Part shown: positions 1 to 5,323 of the stretch, piece by piece
Layout of the letters: every line of letters begins with the position of its first letter
How positions within the stretch are numbered: the first letter of the stretch is position 1
From: Desulfuromonas sp.
Lineage (GTDB): Bacteria > Desulfobacterota > Desulfuromonadia > Desulfuromonadales > Trichloromonadaceae
DNA: 5,323 bases
Assembly (NCBI GenBank): GCA_030145265.1
Contig: JAQYWA010000165.1
Span: forward strand, 1-5,323
Direction: 5' to 3'
The notes under the pieces: model-generated
The model's input: the letters and a program-made list of their open reading frames with translations, nothing else
Database searches by the model: none
Told to the model about the DNA's origin: nothing
Made by a program: the position numbers and the translations under genes

Positions 1-6
1 ACAAAT

Positions 7-876
7 ATGGCAGTAAAGTTTTTCGGACAGTTTCTGCTTGAACAAGGAGCTGTAGGGAATGAGGATCTGCTCAAGTCCATCGAACTGCAGGAGACCACCA
101 ACCTTAAGTTCGGTGCGACAGCTCTTTCGATGGGACTGCTCACATGCGATGATTTTGAACGGGTCCACGATGCTCAGCGCCTTGAAGATCTCCTGTTTGG
201 CGACATGGCAGTCAAGCTGGGGATTCTCACTGAAGAGCAGGTTAAGCAGGTGCTCACCCGACAGAAAAACAACCATCTGTACATTGGTGAAGCCCTTGTG
301 CGTATCGGTGCCTTGACTTCCGAATCGTTAAAAAAACACCTGGATGCCTTCAAGGTAGACCAGGCACCATATGTTGTTGACCGGATTGTTATTCCTCCTG
401 GGGTTCCTGATTCCAAGGTGTGGGAGGTCGTTGCCGACCTGACATTCAAGATGCTGGTTCGGGTTGCTGGTTTGTCGGCGCGTCCCGGCATGTGTCAGAT
501 TACCGACGGATTCGATGCCTCTGACCTGGTTGCGGTCATGCCTTTTAAGGGTTCGGTCAGCGGCCGCTATCTGCTCAATGTCTCGACCAATATTAGAAAA
601 GCCATAGCCATGGCCATTCTTAAAGAAGAGAATGTCGACAACGAGTCGCAAGAAATTCTCGACGATACGGTCATGGAGTTTATCAATATCGTTTGCGGCA
701 ACGTGGCCGCAAAGGCGGCCCAGCTCGGCCTTACTTTCGAAATCGACCCGCCCTATCTGATCGGTAACCAGGGTGAGCGCATCAAGGTGGCTGATGGTGA
801 AGCGGCCCTGCTCTTCCCGGTTTATGTCGCCGATGGCGATACGGTCGAACTGGCACTCTTTATAAATCGAAAATAG
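7..876 (+). CDS. MshEN-like repeat protein with C-terminal CheX-like phosphatase domain
   Basis: The 289-residue protein has two parts. Residues about 4-118 hold four copies of a short helical motif (G, three residues, a hydrophobic residue, three residues, G) with the first glycines at 7, 36, 65 and 94, so the period is exactly 29. This matches the 24-residue motif plus 5-residue linker of MshEN/GspE N-terminal domains, which in MshE bind c-di-GMP. The Arg of the RLG signature is missing from all four copies (FFG, KFG, LFG, YIG), so binding is doubtful. Residues about 125-289 resemble CheX/CheC-family CheY-P phosphatases. The family motif D/S-x3-E-x2-N is intact as D220, E224 and N227, followed by G231. 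The role is inferred to be cytoplasmic dephosphorylation of a CheY-like receiver. Only six bases precede the ATG, so neither a ribosome site nor an upstream extension can be judged. Confidence 0.8.
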   Translation: MAVKFFGQFLLEQGAVGNEDLLKSIELQETTNLKFGATALSMGLLTCDDFERVHDAQRLEDLLFGDMAVKLGILTEEQVKQVLTRQKNNHLYIGEALVRIGALTSESLKKHLDAFKVDQAPYVVDRIVIPPGVPDSKVWEVVADLTFKMLVRVAGLSARPGMCQITDGFDASDLVAVMPFKGSVSGRYLLNVSTNIRKAIAMAILKEENVDNESQEILDDTVMEFINIVCGNVAAKAAQLGLTFEIDPPYLIGNQGERIKVADGEAALLFPVYVADGDTVELALFINRK

Positions 877-899
877 CCTCAACTGCATGTTGATTTACG

Positions 900-929
900 C
901 AGGCCGCCTTTTGTCAGGGCGGCCTGTTT
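900..929 (+). terminator. GC-rich hairpin after the CheX-like gene, probable terminator
   Basis: A perfect 9-bp stem (900-908 with 918-926, arms caggccgcc and ggcggcctg) with a 9-base loop lies 23 bases after the stop codon. The T-run after it is only three bases, so it may be a weak intrinsic terminator or a 3' stabilising hairpin. A second copy of the right arm lies at 947-955. Confidence 0.6.
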
Positions 930-989
930 GCGTGTGTGCTCAGGGTGGCGGCCTGTCCGCGTTTGTTGCCGCATGAGCCGGATCAATTC

Positions 990-1018
990 TTGACATTTGC
1001 CGCCCCTATGTTTAGATA
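990..1018 (+). promoter_or_regulatory. Probable sigma-70-type promoter for the DUF3015 gene
   Basis: A perfect TTGACA (-35) at 990-995 is followed after 17 bases by the weaker TAGATA (1013-1018) as -10. Transcription would start near 1025, about 33 bases before the ATG at 1058. The -35 is convincing and the -10 is only a partial match. Confidence 0.5.
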
Positions 1019-1042
1019 TGTCATTAATCATTCATGCTCATC

Positions 1043-1048
1043 AAGGAG
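1043..1048 (+). promoter_or_regulatory. Ribosome binding site that fixes the DUF3015 start
   Basis: AAGGAG ends nine bases before the ATG at 1058. It lies downstream of the upstream in-frame start at 1034, so it selects 1058. The resulting N-terminus is a clean signal peptide. Confidence 0.75.
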
Positions 1049-1057
1049 TGTTCGCCC

Positions 1058-1528
1058 ATGAAGATCAAACGTGCGACTGGAGGCTTTCTGATCATGCTCG
1101 TAGCCGCAGGGAGTTGCGTGGCTGGCCAGGCGCAGAATAACTGTGGCTGTGGCCTGGGCACCATGCTTTGGGCCAACAAGGCGGACGGGTCGATCCTATC
1201 CCAGACCATGCAGGTGACCACCAACGGCATCTTGGGCAATCAGACCTTTGGCATTACCTCGGGCACCCTGGGCTGTGAGCAGCCGGAAAGTATCGGAGCG
1301 GATGACCGCACCTTTGCGTATGTTCGCGACAATATGGACGGGTTGGCCCGGGATATTGCCGTTGGCCAGGGTGAATATTTGGAGACTTTGGCCGAGTTGC
1401 TGGCGGTGCCTGTAGAGTCGAGGGACGCCTTTGCCGACAGCCTGCAGGGGAATTTCAGTCAGATATTCGTAACCGGCGAGGAGTCAGCCGCCGTTGTCCT
1501 CGAACGGATTGTCACCGTCACCGGGTAA
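1058..1528 (+). CDS. Small secreted DUF3015 family protein
   Basis: The product is 156 residues. It begins with a typical signal peptide: a basic MKIKR segment, a hydrophobic stretch at about 9-22, and probable signal peptidase I cleavage after the AGQA near residue 25. The mature N-terminal half carries the recognisable DUF3015 pattern: a Cys-Gly-rich start (C29, C31), the GLGTMLW segment at 32-38, TTNG at 54-57, GNQTFGITSGT at 60-70 and C73. The second half looks helical. Members are periplasmic or exported and their biochemical role is not known to me. A lipoprotein is less likely, because the residue three before C20 is Ala. From memory, DUF3015 and DUF4105 genes are often neighbours, as here, which hints at a shared envelope function. 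The start at 1058 is preferred over 1034 because of the AAGGAG. Confidence 0.85.
   Translation: MKIKRATGGFLIMLVAAGSCVAGQAQNNCGCGLGTMLWANKADGSILSQTMQVTTNGILGNQTFGITSGTLGCEQPESIGADDRTFAYVRDNMDGLARDIAVGQGEYLETLAELLAVPVESRDAFADSLQGNFSQIFVTGEESAAVVLERIVTVTG
1478..1483 (+). promoter_or_regulatory. Possible ribosome binding site for an alternative TTG start of the DUF4105 gene
   Basis: GAGGAG lies inside the end of the DUF3015 gene, ten bases before an in-frame TTG at 1494. This start would overlap the upstream gene by 35 bases and add 15 residues to the signal peptide. The ATG at 1539 has no comparable site, so ribosomes may enter at 1494 or be coupled to termination at 1528. Confidence 0.4.
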
Positions 1529-1538
1529 TTTCTTCTTG

Positions 1539-3455
1539 ATGGTTTTAACCGCATTTTTATCAACGAGGCACAGAAGCATATTCTGCTTTCTGTGCCTCGT
1601 CTTTTTTCTGCTCAGCCTGTGCCGTCCGGCTGGTGCCGAGCCGTCACTGGATGTCGCCGGGCTGCAGCAGCGGGCCGTGCAGTTGAAACTGTACGAGCAG
1701 CGTTACTGGCAGGTGCTGCTGCACTACCGGAAACGGGGTGATGGCTGGGAGAGCCAGATTGACGATCCCGGATTTTTTCTCGCGGCAAATGGAAAGACCA
1801 GCCCTCGCGATGAACTGGTTGCTACGGTAGCGGCTCTGTTTGGCCAGCCAATGGCGGGAGAAGAGAGTCCTCGCTGTCGTTACGTGGCAAGGCAGGCGTG
1901 GTTGCGAAAAGCATTGGAGCTTCCAGTCCTGGCCGCGGATGCCATGAAATGCCCGGATTTCGAACGGACCCTGCAGCGGGTTGCTCCCCAAGCGGCGACC
2001 CTGGTTTTCCCTGGTAGCTACCCGAATAGTCCGGCATCGATGTTCGGGCACACCTTGCTGAATTTTCATGGTCCCTATCAAAGCAAACAGCTCGCCCATG
2101 CGGCAAATTACTCGGCCTTCACCGATGAAACCAACGGCTTTGCCTATGCCCTCAAGGGAATAGCGGGAGGCTATCGCGGATATTATTCGCTGCTGCCGTA
2201 TTACGATAAAATTAAGGAGTACAGCGGGCTCGAGCGCCGGGATATCTGGGAATTCCGCTTGCGCCTGACGCCTGAAGAAACCCGGAAAATGTTTCTGCAT
2301 CTCTGGGAGCTGCGAAACATCTATTCGGATTATTATTTCTTTGATGAAAACTGCTCGTACAACCTGTTGTTTCTGCTTGAGGCCGCCCGGCCCGATCTGT
2401 CTTTGACCGAACAACTGCCGCTCTGGGTTATGCCGGTCGATACGGTGCGGCTGGTAGATCGGCATGATCTGATTGCCGAGGCCAGTTACCGGCCGTCCGT
2501 TGCCACGTTGCTGAGCCGGCAGGCAGCCGGTCTGGACTCCCGAGAAACACTGCTCGCGCAAAAACTGGCCGGGGGCGAGTTGCAGGGTCCGGAGCTGGCT
2601 GAAACCGGACTCGGCGCGGAAGGACAGATACGGGTTCTGGAAGCGGCTGCAACGGCGGTCGAGCTGCAGTTCCTTAAAAAAGAATTGGAACTCGGCGACT
2701 ATCGTCGCCACTACCTGCAACTGCTCTCTACCCGAAGCAGCCTCGGAGCAGGACCGGCGGATCGTCGATCGGAGCACAGTCCTTTGCGCCCCGACCACGG
2801 CCACGGCTCTTTTCGGCTTGCCCTGGGACTGGGTTATTCGGGCTCACGCTGGGTGCAGGAGCTGGATTTTCGCCCGGTCAACCATAGCCTGCTGGATCCC
2901 GAAGCGGGGTATCTGCCTGGCTCTCAGATTGAACTGGGCACCGTCGCTTTGAGTTTCAATGAAGAAAAGAAACACGTTCTGTTGAAACGAATTAAATTGG
3001 TTGATATCGTTTCACTGGCGCCGGTCAATGCTTTTGATGCACCGGTCTCGTGGCTGGTCAGGGTGGGATTGCGCCGCCAGGCTCTGCCGGAAGGACGCCA
3101 CCTGGTTATGTATATGGGGACCGGAGCCGGCTACGCCTGGCAGAGAAGCCGGGGGCTGGGTTATCTGCTGCTGGAAGCCGAAGGGTTGCATGAGCGCCAT
3201 TTACAGACCGATATCGCCATTGGCGGTGGGGCCAGTGCCGGCTATCTCGCGCAGATCACAGCAATCTGGCGTCTGCATGCCAGGGTAAGGCAGATCCATT
3301 ACCTGGTTGGAGAGAGGGCTTGGAGCGGGTCGATTGATCTCGCTCAGAGTTTGCGAATCGACCGGCAGAACAATCTGTCGCTCGAGGTTGCGCGACGGGT
3401 GGATTTCGGCGATTGGGCGACGGAAGGGATGCTGTTCTGGAACCGCTACTGGTAA
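1539..3455 (+). CDS. Exported DUF4105 (Lnb N-terminal domain-like) protein with C-terminal beta-barrel-like region
   Basis: From the ATG at 1539 the protein has 638 residues. A signal peptide (RHR near 10-12, hydrophobic core about 14-27, cleavage after AGA at 31-33) is followed by a DUF4105 domain at about 105-320. The diagnostic blocks are PGSYPNSPASMFGHTLLNF (158-176) and FFDENCSYNLLFLLEAARP (267-285). H171 and C272 are the candidate catalytic pair, and C113 and C138 could form a disulfide. DUF4105 is also named the Lnb N-terminal periplasmic domain, after a Bacteroides lipoprotein N-acyltransferase; that activity here is only inferred. Residues about 423-638 show alternating beta-strand patterns and end in aromatic Trp (FWNRYW), as in outer-membrane barrels. 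A TTG at 1494 with a better ribosome site is the alternative start. An intrinsic terminator lies within the signal-peptide codons. The next gene follows after 41 bases. Confidence 0.85.
   Translation: MVLTAFLSTRHRSIFCFLCLVFFLLSLCRPAGAEPSLDVAGLQQRAVQLKLYEQRYWQVLLHYRKRGDGWESQIDDPGFFLAANGKTSPRDELVATVAALFGQPMAGEESPRCRYVARQAWLRKALELPVLAADAMKCPDFERTLQRVAPQAATLVFPGSYPNSPASMFGHTLLNFHGPYQSKQLAHAANYSAFTDETNGFAYALKGIAGGYRGYYSLLPYYDKIKEYSGLERRDIWEFRLRLTPEETRKMFLHLWELRNIYSDYYFFDENCSYNLLFLLEAARPDLSLTEQLPLWVMPVDTVRLVDRHDLIAEASYRPSVATLLSRQAAGLDSRETLLAQKLAGGELQGPELAETGLGAEGQIRVLEAAATAVELQFLKKELELGDYRRHYLQLLSTRSSLGAGPADRRSEHSPLRPDHGHGSFRLALGLGYSGSRWVQELDFRPVNHSLLDPEAGYLPGSQIELGTVALSFNEEKKHVLLKRIKLVDIVSLAPVNAFDAPVSWLVRVGLRRQALPEGRHLVMYMGTGAGYAWQRSRGLGYLLLEAEGLHERHLQTDIAIGGGASAGYLAQITAIWRLHARVRQIHYLVGERAWSGSIDLAQSLRIDRQNNLSLEVARRVDFGDWATEGMLFWNRYW
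1563..1607 (+). terminator. Strong intrinsic terminator after the DUF3015 gene, embedded in the DUF4105 signal-peptide codons
   Basis: A perfect 13-bp stem (1563-1575 with 1588-1600, arms acgaggcacagaa and ttctgtgcctcgt) encloses a 12-base loop and is followed by CTTTTTT at 1601-1607. It starts 35 bases after the DUF3015 stop codon, where a terminator for that gene would sit. It also lies wholly inside the next reading frame, whichever start is used (1494 or 1539). Only the + strand has a T-run, so it acts in the direction of both genes. Confidence 0.85.
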
Positions 3456-3496
3456 CCAGATTGGTTGCAGGCAGTCAAAAGAGCATATGAGGATTT

Positions 3497-4252
3497 ATGG
3501 CGGCGGCACCGATGATTCTCCTGGTCGATGATTCCAGGTTTTATCTCGAAATTGAAAAAGGTTTTCTGCGGCGTACTGAAGCTGAATTGTTGACGGCCCG
3601 CAATGGGGTCGAGGCGCTTGAACTGATTAGAGTGCAGTCGCCGGATCTGGTGTATATGGAGCAGGATCTGCCGCGGATGGATGGTGCTGCCTGTTGCCGG
3701 CAGATGAAAAATGATGCGGGCATGAAAAAAATCCCTGTCATCATGATTCATGATCTTACAAATATAAAAGGAGCTGGCCTGTGCCGCGAGTCGGGCTGTA
3801 ATGCGGTGCTGCAGAAGCCGCTGCAGCGAGCGTCTTTTCTCGCGTTGGGCAACCAGTTTCTGGCACTGGTCGAGCGCCGGGATAATCGGGTTCCCTGCCA
3901 ACAGCTGGTGATCGTACGCCAGGGGGACGAGTGTTATTGCGGTACCAGTGTTGATCTCAGCGAAGGGGGGATGTATGTCGGACTGGATCAGCCAATTCGG
4001 CAAACGGAGGCCGTCAGCCTGAGCTTTGTCATGCCGGACTCCTCGTCGGCTCTGGTTGAGGCGACCGGTCGAGTGGCCTGGACCAACCAGGGTCCGAACC
4101 GTCTCAAGCCCACTCTTCCCGTCGGTTTTAGCGTAGAGTTCAAGAGTTTCTCAGCAGACGGCATCGATCTGATCCGGAATTTCGTTGAAAAGAAACTGGC
4201 ATCTCCCGGGGCCTGTTGCTCTAGAGAACCGGGCTCGATGGTTATGAATTAG
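3497..4252 (+). CDS. Atypical receiver domain-PilZ protein (c-di-GMP effector)
   Basis: The 251-residue protein has an N-terminal receiver (about 6-122) and a PilZ domain (about 126-235). The receiver keeps the acidic pair D11/D12, the PRMDG turn (59-63) and the K107-P108 pair. The phosphoacceptor position is Glu (E55 in VYMEQDLP), and the usual Thr/Ser switch residue is His (H85), so ordinary phosphorylation is unlikely. The PilZ motifs are intact: RxxxR at R127-R131 and DxSxxG at D153-G158, predicting c-di-GMP binding. There is no DNA-binding output domain, so it probably acts by protein contact, perhaps on motility or the envelope; the target is unknown. TGAGGA ends only three bases before the ATG at 3497, which is close; an ATG at 3512 (MILLVDDS) is an alternative start. 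It sits 41 bases after the DUF4105 gene and is probably cotranscribed. The last 15 residues, with two adjacent Cys, lie outside known domains. Confidence 0.88.
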   Translation: MAAAPMILLVDDSRFYLEIEKGFLRRTEAELLTARNGVEALELIRVQSPDLVYMEQDLPRMDGAACCRQMKNDAGMKKIPVIMIHDLTNIKGAGLCRESGCNAVLQKPLQRASFLALGNQFLALVERRDNRVPCQQLVIVRQGDECYCGTSVDLSEGGMYVGLDQPIRQTEAVSLSFVMPDSSSALVEATGRVAWTNQGPNRLKPTLPVGFSVEFKSFSADGIDLIRNFVEKKLASPGACCSREPGSMVMN

Positions 4253-4262
4253 CATCCGCTCA

Positions 4263-4290
4263 GGGCCCGCCATGGGCTTATTTTTATTTT
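4263..4290 (+). terminator. Probable intrinsic terminator after the receiver-PilZ gene
   Basis: A short hairpin (GCCC 4265-4268 with GGGC 4274-4277, extended by two G-T pairs) lies eleven bases after the stop codon. It is followed by the T-rich run 4278-4290, which is broken by two A residues. The stem is short, so strength is uncertain, but the position is right. Confidence 0.5.
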
Positions 4291-4300
4291 AAATAAAAAT
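4280..4300. repeat. AT-only palindrome
   Basis: Perfect 10-base inverted arms (atttttattt and aaataaaaat) flank a single T at 4290. The palindrome overlaps the T-run of the preceding terminator, so it may simply be the T-tract and its complement, giving some termination on both strands. Confidence 0.6.
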
Positions 4301-4424
4301 TTGAGATGGGCATGTCTTGGGCCGGCGTGGTAATGCCTGGCTGCTGCGGATCATTGCGGGAACGGCATCGCTTATTGGGCGAGCTGAATCGGCAAGAGCT
4401 AACTGGCAGTTTAAGCGTTATTTT

Positions 4425-4438
4425 TTGATTTTTATCAA
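4425..4438. promoter_or_regulatory. FNR-type binding site upstream of rnfA
   Basis: The sequence TTGAT-TTTT-ATCAA is a perfect match to the FNR consensus TTGAT-N4-ATCAA. The palindrome extends to 8-base arms (4422-4429 and 4434-4441). Its centre is about 53 bases before the predicted start of transcription and 17 bases upstream of the -35. This suggests control of rnf by an oxygen- or redox-sensing CRP/FNR-family regulator. Confidence 0.65.
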
Positions 4439-4448
4439 AAATAAAAAA

Positions 4449-4478
4449 TTGACAAAGTTGTACCAGTTGTTTTATAAG
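4449..4478 (+). promoter_or_regulatory. Sigma-70-type promoter of the rnf operon
   Basis: A perfect -35 TTGACA (4449-4454) and a -10 TATAAG (4473-4478, five of six) are separated by 18 bases. Transcription should start near 4485, giving a leader of about 50 bases before the rnfA ATG. The AT-rich DNA just upstream could serve as an UP element. Confidence 0.7.
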
Positions 4479-4481
4479 GTT

Positions 4482-4494
4482 TTGGTCAGACCAA
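4482..4494. promoter_or_regulatory. GntR-family (FadR/PdhR-like) operator at the rnf transcription start
   Basis: The perfect palindrome TTGGTC-A-GACCAA contains TGGTCnGACCA, the core of FadR sites, and also fits TTGGTnnnACCAA of PdhR-like sites. It covers the predicted start point just after the -10, where bound protein would block transcription. The actual regulator is not in this window. Confidence 0.5.
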
Positions 4495-4500
4495 TTTTCA

Positions 4501-4517
4501 GTTGCCCGCTCGGCGAC
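4501..4517 (+). promoter_or_regulatory. Small hairpin in the rnfA leader
   Basis: GTTGCC (4501-4506) can pair with GGCGAC (4512-4517), including one G-T pair, around a 5-base loop. It ends 19 bases before the rnfA ATG. It has no T-run, so it is not a terminator; it could affect translation or mRNA stability, or be incidental. Confidence 0.3.
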
Positions 4518-4536
4518 GTTTGAGAAAGCTGGATAT

Positions 4537-5118
4537 ATGGTAGAGCTCTTACTGATTCTGGTCAGCGCGGTTTTTGTCAATAACTTCGTTCTGGCCCGGT
4601 TTCTTGGCATCTGCCCCTTTCTCGGGGTGTCAAAAAAGGTTGAGACGGCCCTCGGGATGGGCATGGCGGTTACCTTTGTCATGACCGTGGCTACCGTGGT
4701 GAGCTGGTTCATTCAGTATTTTGTCCTGATCCCCTATGGCATTGAATACCTGCAGACTATCGCCTTCATTCTGGTTATCGCTTCGCTGGTGCAGTTGGTC
4801 GAAATGGTGATCCAGAAGGCGAGCCCTGTCCTTTATCAATCCTTGGGGATTTTTCTCCCCCTCATTACGACCAACTGCGCGGTTCTCGGTCTGGCGGTAC
4901 TGAATATCCAGAAAGGCTATTCCTTTCTCGAGGGAGTGGTGTTCGCCCTCGGTGCCGCCCTCGGGTTCACCCTGGCCATGGTGCTGTTTGCCGGATTGCG
5001 CGAACGGATCGACCTGAGTCCCGTCCCCGCCAGTTTTCGCGGTACCGGGATAGCCCTGGTGACGGCTGGATTGCTCTCCCTGGCGTTCATGGGATTTGCC
5101 GGGCTGGTCAAGGGCTAG
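4537..5118 (+). CDS. rnfA: Rnf electron transport complex subunit RnfA
   Basis: RnfA is an integral inner-membrane subunit of the Rnf complex, which couples electron transfer between ferredoxin and NAD to Na+ or H+ movement. The protein is 193 residues, the usual length for RnfA/RsxA, and the whole sequence reads as the family. It has six hydrophobic segments at about 4-24, 38-64, 71-92, 99-121, 130-153 and 170-190. The signature blocks are [16 protein letters not shown] (15-30) and [12 protein letters not shown] (107-118). C26 and C114 are the conserved cysteines that, with the paralogue RnfE, are thought to hold an iron-sulfur cluster in the membrane. The ribosome site is weak (GAGAAAG at 4522-4528). 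It is the first gene of the operon, preceded by its own promoter with FNR-type and FadR-like sites, and rnfB follows after 47 bases. Confidence 0.96.
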   Translation: MVELLLILVSAVFVNNFVLARFLGICPFLGVSKKVETALGMGMAVTFVMTVATVVSWFIQYFVLIPYGIEYLQTIAFILVIASLVQLVEMVIQKASPVLYQSLGIFLPLITTNCAVLGLAVLNIQKGYSFLEGVVFALGAALGFTLAMVLFAGLRERIDLSPVPASFRGTGIALVTAGLLSLAFMGFAGLVKG

Positions 5119-5165
5119 CGGCACGTCGGTTGACCATCTATCCGTATGATTGAAGGATTAAATTG

Positions 5166-5323
5166 ATGATAGAAGCTGTCGTAAGCATAGGCGGCATCGG
5201 CATGCTGGCCGCAGTGGCTCTCGGCATTGCCGCCAAGAAGTTTGCTGTCGAAGTGGACCCCCGGGAGCTGGCCATTCTCGAAGTGCTTTCCGGGGCCAAT
5301 TGCGGTGCCTGTGGCTACCCCGG
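5166..5323 (+). CDS. rnfB: Rnf complex iron-sulfur subunit RnfB (5' part, cut by window end)
   Basis: Only 52 full codons are present and the gene runs past the window edge. The N-terminus is a hydrophobic membrane anchor (about 4-23). Next come the DPRELAILEVLSGANCGACGY segment (31-51) and the first two cysteines (C46, C49) of the first [4Fe-4S] cluster motif, CxxCxxxxC. RnfB carries several such clusters and passes electrons from ferredoxin towards the rest of the complex. AAGGA at 5153-5157, eight bases before the ATG, is a good ribosome site. The ATG is followed by ATA (Ile). The rnfA-rnfB order matches the rnfABCDGE layout of gamma-proteobacteria rather than the clostridial rnfCDGEAB order, where A and B come last; the rest of the operon is outside the window. 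Confidence 0.95.
   Translation, partial: MIEAVVSIGGIGMLAAVALGIAAKKFAVEVDPRELAILEVLSGANCGACGYP

Noticed and set aside
328..888. Minus-strand open frame of 186 codons
   Set aside because: It is antisense to the CheX-like gene and has no recognisable motifs or ribosome site.
1034..1057. Upstream in-frame start for the DUF3015 gene
   Set aside because: The AAGGAG at 1043-1048 lies inside this extension and points to the ATG at 1058, which gives a standard signal peptide.
1644..2804. Long open frame of 386 codons on the minus strand
   Set aside because: It lies wholly within the DUF4105 gene, which has clear family motifs and a signal peptide. The antisense translation shows no domain I recognise and is a shadow of the coding strand.
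3454..3466. Hairpin AACCA-GAT-TGGTT over the DUF4105 stop codon
   Set aside because: The stem is only five base pairs and no T-run follows, so it is not supported as a terminator. The DUF4105 and receiver-PilZ genes are more simply read as one transcript.
4317..4523. Open frame of 68 codons in the gap before rnfA, starting at TTG
   Set aside because: It has no ribosome site, runs through the FNR-type box, the promoter and the leader of rnfA, and its composition changes abruptly from GC- to AT-rich.
4284..4712. Minus-strand open frame of 142 codons
   Set aside because: It crosses the rnfA promoter and the start of rnfA and resembles no family; chance or shadow frame.

Overview
The window looks like ordinary chromosomal DNA from an anaerobic, Gram-negative bacterium, most likely of the Desulfuromonadota (Desulfuromonas, Pelobacter or Geobacter relatives). 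This placement is inferred from the gene content: a CheX-type protein, an exported DUF3015 and DUF4105 pair, a receiver-PilZ protein and an Rnf complex. The base composition is moderately GC-rich and fairly even, apart from one AT-rich regulatory island before rnfA. All six genes are on the + strand and coding density is high. I saw no mobile element, CRISPR array, tRNA, rRNA or integrase, and no clear sign of horizontal transfer.

Layout. (1) 7-876 encodes a protein with four MshEN-like motifs spaced exactly 29 residues apart, followed by a CheX-like phosphatase domain. A GC-rich hairpin follows it. (2) A TTGACA-type promoter near 990 leads into 1058-1528, a small secreted DUF3015 protein. 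It is followed at 1539-3455 by a large exported DUF4105 protein with a probable outer-membrane beta-barrel tail. A near-perfect intrinsic terminator (1563-1607) lies inside the signal-peptide codons of the second gene. (3) At 3497-4252, close behind, is a receiver-PilZ protein whose receiver carries Glu at the phosphoacceptor position, while its c-di-GMP motifs are intact. A terminator-like hairpin and an AT palindrome follow it. (4) The 284-bp gap 4253-4536 holds no convincing gene. Its first part (about 4301-4410) is GC-rich and shows nothing I can name. Its second part is AT-rich and contains a perfect FNR-type box, a strong sigma-70-like promoter and a FadR/PdhR-type (GntR family) palindrome at the expected start of transcription. 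(5) rnfA (4537-5118) and the start of rnfB (5166 to the window edge) begin an Rnf operon in the rnfA-rnfB order.

Together: the CheX-like and receiver-PilZ proteins point to two-component and c-di-GMP signalling. The DUF3015/DUF4105 pair belongs to the cell envelope. Rnf is a membrane complex coupling ferredoxin:NAD oxidoreduction to ion transport, and its control region suggests it responds to anaerobiosis and possibly to a carbon or fatty-acid metabolite. I see no entirely new multi-gene system. The most notable items are the terminator inside a signal-peptide reading frame, the Asp-to-Glu receiver, the four-repeat MshEN-like/CheX fusion and the layered rnf promoter.
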